Of a stretch of 64,000 nucleotides of DNA, positions 51,610-60,677 are shown piece by piece. The position numbers were made by a program, and so were the translations under genes. The notes under the pieces were generated by a model. It had not been told where the DNA came from, made no database searches, and saw only the letters and a program-made list of their open reading frames with translations. This DNA is from Pyricularia pennisetigena (Eukaryota > Ascomycota > Sordariomycetes > Magnaporthales > Pyriculariaceae): contig NC_043741.1 in assembly GCF_004337985.1 (NCBI RefSeq), positions 6,595,937 through 6,659,936 on the forward strand, written 5' to 3'. How positions within the stretch are numbered: position 1 is the first letter of the stretch; each line of letters begins with the position of its first letter.

Positions 51610-53039
51610 CCAGAACCCGTACTTCAGGGTCCTATACCATAGCTTTATAATATTGCGCATAGCTACAAAGCTCGCTCCGAATGACGGCCCGAGCACCGGT
51701 TGCTGGCTCTGCACTGGCCATCCGGAGATTTTTCTACCTATCATGGGGGTTTGTTTTGTGTCTCTTGTTTTCTCTATTACATCGTATAAATTTGCAGCGG
51801 CCTTAGCACGAGCCTGTAAACAAGTTCCCGGACGAAAAAAAACCAAAAAAACCACAGCAGTATTTCTTTTTTCTCCCCCAGAGGATAAGCATAAATTCGG
51901 TTACCCAAAGCCCAAATCGAAGCCATCTAGGTAGTTCAAAAGCTACGTTATCATACGAATGCCTCGCCTCTTACCCCGAATTGACAGGCTCTAGTCTGGG
52001 TCTGGCCCTGTGAGCTATGGGGTAGATCGCAGATTCCGTCACCGTGGTAGATATGACGTTCTCAAAGAACAAAAGAGCCCTGCCAGCCATTAAAGGAAAT
52101 TACAATATGCTGAGCCTGTACAACGGGCCGAGAAGATGGCATGACAAATTTTAAAAAGAGGCAGGTTTCCAAGACATATCAACAGACTGCAAGCCTACAA
52201 GTTTACATGAACAAAGATGTCATCACAAAGTCAAACCATTTTAGGCGTAGAACGTCCCAGTAGCCAACTAAGAATAGCTATTACGTAGGGTTGCTGGGGC
52301 AAGGATACAAAGAGGTGCAATCAAACACAGTGAACCGAAGACAAGCCCGCCACACGGACCAGTTCCCGGTGCCAAAACACTTGGCCAAGTCAATCTAGAG
52401 TCTACAGTAGTGTGCGAATAGCGAAATCCAACGCAAATCCCAGAAAAAAAATCTAAAGCAGAACAGGGAATAATAGCTAAGATACTAAGTTCGGGATGAG
52501 ACCGAAAGTCTTGCCGCCACCAAAAATACATCAAGATTAGCAACCCAAAAATATCAAGAATAGTGCACCAAGTGAGAGGAAAAAGTATTTGGGTAGAAGA
52601 TCAACCTCCATTAACGCTATTGCCACCAGTGCTAATTGTATATGCATGAATTGTAAAAGTACATATGGAACAAAGGAAAAGAAGAACGAGGGCAAGAAGA
52701 AAAAAACAAAACCCAAAAAAAGAAATCTATCTCAATATGAGATAGTATAGAGTTACATGATTATAGAGAATCCCCATTCCTAGCAAGCTCCCAATCTTCC
52801 AAGCAACAGACATCTATTGTCTGGGTCTATAATAGTGAGAACCTGGACTGATCGGGCACAGCCAGAGACGGCGATAGGCTTGCGTTTTCGTGTGTCGGGG
52901 GGGAGGTATATGGGCGGGGGCATGATGGGGCGTAGATCTCTAGATGGCTGCGTGAAAAGGACGAGGCAAACTATGAGCGATTGACTCTATTAGACTGTAC
53001 AATTGATCGACAGTGACAAATCTGCGAAGGAAAGAAAAT

Positions 53040-55180
53040 TTAGAGGCGAGCAGGCCTGGACTGCCTTTTGCTGCGGCGTGCACGCAAGGCCACGGCAGAA
53101 GTAAGGTCCTCATCCAAGTCAACGAGGTCGGCGACATTGAGGCTGGAGGTAGCGCTGGCGGAAGCTGTCGTGGTGCTGGTGGGAGCAGTAGCACCGGTGT
53201 TGTTGGTGGGAGGGACAGGAGAATCCGGGGCGACAGGGCCTGGGATACCAAGCGGGTAGTACATGGCACTAATGGGCGGGATGCGTTAGTCTCTGTGGTA
53301 AATTGTCCCAGGGTAAAGGTAAAAAGAGTGGGGGTGGACTCACCCATGGTAGACAGTGTCAGGGACCTCCTTGTAGCCGGTAGTGTCGAGCACGTTGACA
53401 GTGTTTCCGGCAGCATTGCCGGCAGTAGGAATGCCCATGGCCTTGCAGGCAGCCATATGGTCCGGAGGGAAGGTCTTGCCACGGATCCTCTCGGGAGCCT
53501 CGATGATGGTGGCAGTCAGACCCATCTCAACGTGCCACTCGATGTGGCAGTGGAACAAGAACACACCAGGGTTGGTAGCCTTGAAGCGGAGAACAGCATA
53601 CGAGTGGGCGTTGACGTGAACGACGTCACGCTGAGCGGGGAGGGTGTTGTAGCCTCCGCTGCGACCAGGCCAGACGCCGGTGTTGGACTTGGGGCGCTCG
53701 AGCAGCTGGAAGTGGTGACCGTGAAGGTGGAAGGGGTGAATAGCAGCATCGATGTTGTTGATAACAATGTCGACGACCTGGCCATACTGGACAATCTCGG
53801 GGAGAACGTTGCCGTAGACAATCTCGTTGGTGTTGTACTCGCCGACGGTAGCAGCAGTGTACAGAGTGGGAGTGTGCGGCATGATGAAGGTCTGGTTGTT
53901 GAAGCAGGCACGGGGGTAGTTGTTCTCATCCTTGCAGAAGGTGAAGTCCAGAGTGATGACCTTGTCGGCAGGGGGGAGAATGGCGTCGGCAACAACATCG
54001 TAGGGCTTGATGGTGGAGTCATCCTGAGGGCGCCACTGGTTGACGGCGTAAGTGGTGAAGGGCTTGGCGGGGTCCATGACAAGCTGAGCAGTGTAGTTCT
54101 TGGTCCAAACCGGGTCAACCTCGTAGTCACGGTTGATATCGAGGTTGAACAGGATCGGGTAGTTGCGGTTGTCACGGTCAATGGCCGAGATCAGCACATC
54201 GTAGCGCTGGGCGGGCGAGAGACGGATCTGGTAGGCCTGGGTCTGCGTGGTGTAGGCACCATCTGCCGCGATGATTTGCATGGTGTGCGAGTCGAACTGG
54301 ATCATGGCCGAAGCAAAAGCGGCATAGCTGATGATGCGGAAGCGGTAGGTTTTGCCCTTGACAAAGGAAAAGTTTGTGTTTTGCCCGTCATTGATAAGAA
54401 TGCTGTCCGGGAACGGAGGCAAGAACCGGTCATTGGAAGGGGTGAGCATGGCGCGGACCAGTGGAAGAGTCTCCGAGTGATACCTGCGATCGACTGTCAG
54501 TCGGCCGGATATCTCATGATTGCAAGAAGCTGAGGTTAAGCTTACCAGTCCGACACAGTCAAGATGACCTCCTCATCGTACTTGCCCTTGTATGGGTCCT
54601 TGGGGTCATCGATGATGAGGGGACCACGGAGACCATCAGGATATTGACCGGGGCTGTGAGAGTGGTCTAGAAGAGCATTCATGTCAGCATTTCTTCGGCA
54701 CTATTCAGGAAAGGATTCATCCCATACACCAATATGTGCCTGGCGCATCAGCCTGTCAAATTCATAAGCGTTAGCCATCGGATCATAAGGTTTGCGATAT
54801 ATTTAGCCAGGCGGTTGCGAGTTCGGATGGAGATCACTCACATAGAAAGAGTAGGTCAACGTGTTTCCAGGTGGCACCGGGCATTGGGTCACGCCTGTTG
54901 GCCCATCCATCTCATTGGAGCCGATCTGATGGATACCATGGAAATGGATACCAGTGGTCTGGTTGCCCAAGTTGTTCTTGATGTTGACAACAACGGTGTC
55001 GCCAACATTGGCCCGGATCGCGGGGCAGGGCCACTGGTTGTTCACACCAATGACGGGGCGAGAATAGCCATCGGGAGCTGCCCGAACCCAGTCGATTGTC
55101 CAGTCGTAAGTCACGATGGCGGCATTGGTGACGACCGCGAGGCTGCTGAGGCCCACCGAGGCGAAGGCGGTAAAACGCAT
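53040..55180 (-). CDS. Secreted multicopper oxidase (laccase-like, Fet3-related)
   Basis: Probable extracellular or wall-bound phenol oxidase. Exons, in transcript order, are 55180-54842, 54752-54728 (25 nt), 54666-54546, 54483-53344 and 53268-53040, giving 617 residues. A signal peptide covers about 1-20 (cleavage after VTNA). Copper-ligand motifs are HFHG (79-82), WYHSH (121-125), HPFHLHGHH (from 411) and HCHIEWH (473-479), followed by VEMGL with Leu as the likely axial residue. This motif set and the overall order match the Fet3/Abr1 branch more than classical laccases. There is no C-terminal membrane segment. Instead there is a Pro/Thr/Ser-rich tail ending in a basic [14 protein letters not shown]. 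Two acidic positions linked to iron oxidation in yeast Fet3 appear changed (Asp161 for Glu, Thr465 for Asp), which favours a phenolic substrate. The nearest gene on the cluster side is the PKS, so polymerisation of dihydroxynaphthalene is a reasonable but unproven role. Confidence 0.93.
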
Positions 55181-55405
55181 TGTGACTGTGTGTCTCTGGT
55201 TGTTTGCTGTGAATCGAACCAAGGGACCAGTTGACTAGGCTAGTCGGCAATGATGAGCGAGTGTGAACGTGGCGCCTGTGTATGAGCGAGTGTATACAAA
55301 GGAGCCCGTTGGACCGGAGGCAGTGAGTATGAGATTGCTCTTGAACTGCTGGCTGCTGCTGCACAAATGTAGATCTGGACTAGAGAAAGCGAGGGAGTAG
55401 GGAAG

Positions 55406-55411
55406 TTTATA
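55406..55411 (-). promoter_or_regulatory. Possible TATA element of the oxidase gene
   Basis: TATAAA on the minus strand, about 225 nt upstream of the ATG at 55180. It is an exact consensus hexamer, but no transcript start is known. Confidence 0.4.
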
Positions 55412-56055
55412 TCGTGTCCCCGTCATAGAGTGATGAGGCGCAAGGCAGGTTAGGATAGCCCATGGCACTGCCGATCCAGCCCCAGCTAGGAACATGCAGA
55501 AGAAGCACTCGGGCTGCCGAGCTCCCGCTTCCATGTCTCGCTTACCAGGGAATCACACGAGGCCCGGCCCCCATGTAGCTAACGTTGGGTTGCATACATG
55601 CTGCAGGGCTGGAGGCTGAGGGTCCTGTCGTCTTTGCAGTGCTGTGTAAGCCTGGGCGGGGTGAAGAGTGGTCTATTGAGTGGCTATCGGGACGGAAGTC
55701 CGATATAGCTAGATCTTGATTCACTCGGCTCGAGCCCTCGTATTGGTGGCCCAGCCGGTAACTTCACGCCCCAAGAGTGTTAGTTCGGGTTTGATAGCCC
55801 TAAAGTGACAGTTCGACCTCTGGTTTATTTTCCCCGATGCTCCACGATTTTGAAAGGTGCCGTCATGGTCAAAGAGGGCTGGCCAGTGGTGCGAATAGTT
55901 ACGGGAATATTGCCCTCCAGTATTGGGGGCCCAGATATCACCAGGCAAGCCCATTGCCACCACAATATGGAGGTGGCAATGGCAAGGATCCATGGGGGCG
56001 TGCCTGGGTGAGTTGCTTTGCTGGTTCCTTTCATCAGCCTCAGCTGCGTGCGTCC

Positions 56056-56082
56056 TTTTTTTTTTTTTTTTTTTTTTTTTTT
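56056..56082. repeat. Homopolymer T, 27 nt
   Basis: Uninterrupted T run in intergenic DNA. Confidence 0.9.
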
Positions 56083-59000
56083 CTCTTTCACAGATGTTCC
56101 TTGCACAGAAACCCCGATCCTCCGCGGACCGCAAGAGGTATGTGAGACCCGTTGGCCGTATCAGCTCATCCTTCCTTTAGCCTAGGTCGCTACATTCAGG
56201 TGAGCGAAGCTGGATATGGGATCCCATAGACGCAGTAACCTGCAGTGCATTGATACACAAAAGGTTGGATGTCAGCAACGGCGCCCCGAAGGACCTTGAC
56301 CGTTTTGGCTCGCACAGCAGCATAGCAACCCATAGTAAGAAGGGAAAATGAGCTAGGCGTCAAAGTGGGCCTCTGAGAAGCAAAGCCTTGGGTTGTGTGC
56401 GTGAAAAGAGAGCCGGGACAACGGCCAGTGCGCAAGGTTGCTCCCAGTCACCAAGTCCCCTTCAAGGGAGCCGTGGCTGCACTAGCCAAGCCATAGCTCG
56501 GATATTGTTTCTGCTGCCTCGAGTCCACAAATATCCAGGCTGTGTTTTATTCCCTGGGGGACCTGGTCCGATCGCGCGCGGGGATTCTTCTATGCTAAAA
56601 GAATATATTCCAAATTGAAGGGACGAAGCGTGCAGGAAGCAAGTATAACCACCTGCCAATAGAATGTGGTTATTGGCAATCCATAGATTGCTCTGATATA
56701 TTGCGCGGCTCTCAGCTCAAAGTGGCTTGTTCTCTTGGCCAGTCAGCGATTACGGCGTGCGAATCGGACAGTTTACAAAGCATATCGAGATTAGCGAGCG
56801 AAGACAGAGTCCTCGGGAAAAGCGATTTGTTGCTCTAGCTTGCCGACTTGCCTTCCTTGCCTGCCTTTGCAAGCCTACAGTGGCTGTTCAGGTTCGAGAA
56901 AAAAAAAACAAAAAAAAAAAAAACCATGTGCTAGACTCCCAAGAAGCAACAATGACGTGGCGTGTGTTACAACAAGAAGGCTCCCCAAGAGCTCACGTGA
57001 TGCACTGCAGCCTGACAATTTCCCGAAATAGATAACTAGACCTGGCATGACCTAAAATTTAGGCCTACTTGGGTAGAATTCGTAGCCTGCAAGTTTCCTT
57101 TGACTTGCCAAGCCACTACTAAAGTCTATTTGACGTTCCACGTTTTCGGAATTTCTTGGTATGGACGAACAGATCACAAGGAGATCGGATAACATGAAAA
57201 CCCACCGCAATCAAAAGAATCTAAGACAGAGGCACAAATTGCCATCATGGACCTTGATCCATGTGCTAATCAGCATCGACAGGGCTAGTAAGCAATGGTC
57301 TCGTCGCTCCTCTGAAAATCTGCAAAAACAACTTTCGCAATCTTGGCAAATCTACGAGGCTGCGCTGCTAGCAAATGAGCCACTCAATTGTATAATTAGT
57401 TATTGGCGCTCTTTGTCGATTTGCGGTAAATGATCATCCAACCGCCCAGTAGGGGAGAAAAATAAATTGAGGGCTGGAAGATAGCCTCCCCGGATTTTTG
57501 ACATGTATACTAGGCAAGCTGGCTTCGCCTATTATGGTTTTTTTTTTCTTACCCATATGTTCGCCGCTGGTAAGTAATCGCAAAGGTACAGAATATTTGC
57601 CACACGCGCGCCAAAGATCGATCGGACTCAGATGGGGTTTGGGTGAGCACTCATTCACCCTAAACACCGGTTGATGTCTGACATATGTTTTTGTTTTTGA
57701 CAATTACGATTCTTTCCTTCTTTTTCTCTGTTTTGTGTCACCACTTTCCGTGCCGCATGCTTCTTTGCTTCTGGTCTATTTTTTGCCAGATTTGCCCCTA
57801 TTTATGATTGACCTTCCCTCATCCGTCGTCCAGGTCTCTGCTGCAGCTCTCGCCTAGCTCAGCTTTACGCTCAGCTCAGCAATGAGCGGTGTTTCACTGG
57901 GCCTCATCTTCCCTCCATGCACATCTCCATTACTGTTGGTTTGCCCGCCTCCATCCCTTATAAGATCACTAGCCCGCTGAAATGTCTGTGCCACGATTAT
58001 GATCACATCCTACTTGCATGTTTCCAAGTTCTTGGGTCTCACTGCATTTTTCATGGCAAATTTTGGTCCGAACAAGGACATGAGAGAACCATAATACAAG
58101 AGTTATGCATAATAGCAATCCAACATGGTTGCGCTGATTGCCAAGCGGTGTCCTGGCGTTACCTGTTCCCGGGATTGTCCGCCACAAAACAACCTTTGGG
58201 TGTTTCCGAGTTATTGACCCGCAGGTTGCCTGCACCCAAGAAAACGGCCTTCTCTGGCCAAGAAACAATCTCAGCAGGAAGCAATATTTCGGCTCCCTTG
58301 ATCACTCGAGAGTCACAATTTGACTTACGAATCTCAAGCCACAATATACGATATTTGTCAATACTCGAGCTGCGATGCAACAACAAACAAATGTTTGCTC
58401 GCATTTTGCCACATGGGTGACACAAATATCTCTCAATGTTGTGTTTGACTTTGGGTATAAGAATTTCTCCTATAATCTTGCTTGAACTCTGCAAGGGTAG
58501 ATATGTGCAGTATGCAAGGCGGTGCGCCACCTGACATCCCTGTCTCCAATCAACCGCGCTCAAATATACTAAACTGTATCCTACAGGTCACAGAGCATTT
58601 TCATTAGGGCGAAAAAGCCAAGGCAGAAAATGAACAAAACAAAGAAAAAAAAAAAAAATACAAAACCTCTCGTCGGCGTCTGGCCTCATGCATTCAGGAA
58701 GATACCAACGGAGTGACTCCCGAGAAAAAGAGCACTGACAATGCATGTGGGAAAATGACAAGCATTAGACCAGAATGCGGACTATCGCGTGGTCAAGTGG
58801 TAAGACCCGACTTTCTGCAGTCAGATGCCGAGACCAATTAGCCCGTCCTCGACGAGGTCTACGGTGCCCAGCCCGTGCCAAGAATTATCCGCCGGGTGAA
58901 ATTCGGTGCTAGTCTACACATCTCATCTCCCGGATTCGGGGTACGTAAGCTCCAAGACAGTTATCGTGGTCGTATCATGTTCGTAACATCCTCAGATGGG

Positions 59001-59163
59001 CTAGAGATGCATAAATATTCTACATTGTTGTACATAGACAGTTTTTGTGACCGTTTTTATCAGACACGACGGAAAACCGCTATTTATCACGTGCAATCCT
59101 GCTTAGCTCCCGTCAGACATTGATGACTTCTCGCCGTGCAGACTGCAGAGAGTTGTGCCCCTA

Positions 59164-60307
59164 TTAAGCCAATTGTTCTTTCTGCTCTTCCTCTTTGAGC
59201 TTCTCAATCACCTTTTGGCGAAGGAATGGGCTCAGTCCCAGGCTGAATGAAGTCCTTCGTGTTAGGTACGCGTCCAAGTTGAGTGAGATATCGAGGAGTC
59301 ATTGGTGTAACTTACATTCCCTCATTTGTCAACTTGTCACAGGTCGTCATGTTAGTATTCTTTGCGCGCAATACAGCTGAAGCCTATCCTGCAAAGATGA
59401 CTCACTATACGGTACGTTCCGCTTGGTTGGAAGTTGTTCATGGGGTTGCCCTCGGCGTCAACCTCGACGCTCCCGAGAATGTCCTCAGGCCTGAAAACCC
59501 GGGCGGGCATGTGATTAGAGCCATGTCACCAGACAATCAGGATGCAGACATATGAGACGAGGAGGGAAGTACAAACCATGCTATGCGCCCATAATCAGGC
59601 GGGTTTCTTGACTGCAAGAACAAACCTCGCCGAACATCAGTCGCTACTCACGTCACCTGGCATAAACGGCTAGCTGCACCTACATCGCTCAAGTGCACCC
59701 ACCCACCGACGCCCCCGCCCCCAGTACCACCCTGCGCGCTCGCGCCGCCCGCCGACGAACCCCCCGCGCCGCCGCCGCCACCCAGCCCAGCCGCGCTCGC
59801 GCCGTCGCCTCTATTCTTTCGTCGCTGCTGCGGGAAGAAGACGCCGCCCGAGCCGAGGGTCGCGCCGCCGGGCGAGGCAAAAGCTTTTGCTTGAGCCCGG
59901 AGACCCTCGTCGCGGTGGGCATGCTGCTTCAGGACATCGTTGAGAATGGAGAGGAAGCGCGGGTTCTCCGAGAAGGAGCGCGGAGTAGGAGGGACCTCGG
60001 TCGTCGTGCCGATGGCTAGGTTGGGACTGGGAGGGTTCGTTTCGAGGTAAGTGAGGATGTGCGTGCTTGGCCTTGAAGCATCGGCAAAGACTTTCTGCAC
60101 GAGAAAATGGGCGGCCTAGTTAGCATTGGGGAGCATTCAAGCTTCCTCGTACAGGTATCGATCCACTGCTTGTTTAATGCCATCGACCGCAAGCAATGCA
60201 GGGCAACTTACTATGTGCGAATTGTTAGGCAACGTGCTCATTGCTCGGAACACAAGGCCGGGCCCTAAAAGCCGCGAAGGCGTTGATATTCTCGTGGCAA
60301 GGAGCAT
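59164..60307 (-). CDS. Conserved ascomycete protein of unknown function, probably mitochondrial
   Basis: I reconstruct six exons, in transcript order 60307-60212, 60094-59684, 59611-59577, 59490-59406, 59332-59316 (17 nt) and 59242-59164, giving 240 residues. All junctions are GT...AG and keep one frame. The N-terminus (about 25 residues, Arg/Ser/Leu-rich, no acidic residue) looks like a mitochondrial presequence. Residues 33-130 form the body: TEVPPTPRSF, a helical ILNDVLKQHA segment, then GSGGVFFPQQRRKNR. A glycine-rich linker covers 133-163. The C-terminal part contains GGWVHLSD, RNPPDYGRIAWPEDILGSVEVD and SGTYRI, and ends in a charged helix (LRQKVIEKLKEEEQKEQLA). I recall similar uncharacterised proteins in other ascomycetes but no function. 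It is divergent from DPB2 across 370 bp. The 17-nt exon is the least certain part, although it restores a sensible TNEGILGLSPF junction. Confidence 0.8.
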
Positions 60308-60677
60308 CGTAGCAAATTGATAAATTTTATCAATGGTGAAGCATGTTCTTACGATTGATCGTTGGCGGTGATGCCGTCATAATCTCAAAGTATTTTCCAT
60401 TATCATCCCTGTCGGCATTTAGCAGCTTGATCCCTGTTGCAATGTTCGATGGTGGGGCAAGCTCCACCAAAATCTCAATTAACGCGCCTCAGATTCACCG
60501 TCCGCGTCTCTTGACGCGTCTCACTTTAAACTCTTCCTCTATTCACAGCATTTTGCGGATGACTCTAGTCAACATCAATCTCAAAAGCAGACTGTCGCAG
60601 GGAGCTAGCTTTTTAAAAGCTTTTATACTTGACGGAACGGAAAGAGAATCACAAATTATTCCCGTCAATTCTAGGTC
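60308..60677. promoter_or_regulatory. Bidirectional promoter between unknown gene and DPB2
   Basis: 370 bp separate two divergent start codons. The half nearer DPB2 contains ACGCGT (60514-60519), the MluI cell-cycle box. Two similar CGCG-core sequences lie just upstream of it (near 60481 and 60502). In yeasts, DNA-replication genes including polymerase epsilon subunits are driven by such boxes. An intron in the 5' leader of DPB2 is possible because CTAG stands immediately before the chosen start region. Confidence 0.6.
60514..60519. promoter_or_regulatory. MCB (MluI cell-cycle box) ACGCGT
   Basis: Exact MCB hexamer 159 nt upstream of the DPB2 ATG, a likely MBF-type factor site giving G1/S expression. 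Function is inferred from yeast. Confidence 0.5.

Larger units (their letters stand above)
42775..53039. other. 10.3-kb gene-free region between PKS promoter and oxidase gene
   Basis: I see no supportable gene. The first ~250 bp form the PKS promoter (TATA and GC palindrome). Further contents are a CT microsatellite at 43377, A/T runs at 44990, 46871 and 47542, and a MITE-like element at 51511-51609. From about 49.8 kb to 52.9 kb the DNA is more AT-rich. No frame shows a family motif. The small frames at 50746-51293 and 51388-51934 overlap the element and have no domain. Confidence 0.6.
55181..59163. other. Intergenic region, oxidase promoter and cluster border
   Basis: No supportable gene. 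The first ~250 bp are the oxidase promoter and leader. The rest contains a 27-nt T run at 56056, A-rich stretches and one tRNA-like fragment near 58792 that lacks a B box. The frames at 56727, 57161 and 57917 have no recognisable motif. The region separates the melanin genes from the housekeeping pair at 59.2-63.4 kb. Confidence 0.6.

Noticed and set aside
51388..51855. 155-codon minus frame spanning the N pair
   Set aside because: It overlaps the MITE-like element and contains undetermined residues. There is no transposase or other domain.
53013..54533. 506-codon open frame opposite the multicopper oxidase
   Set aside because: Antisense shadow of the oxidase, which has all copper motifs and coherent introns on the other strand.
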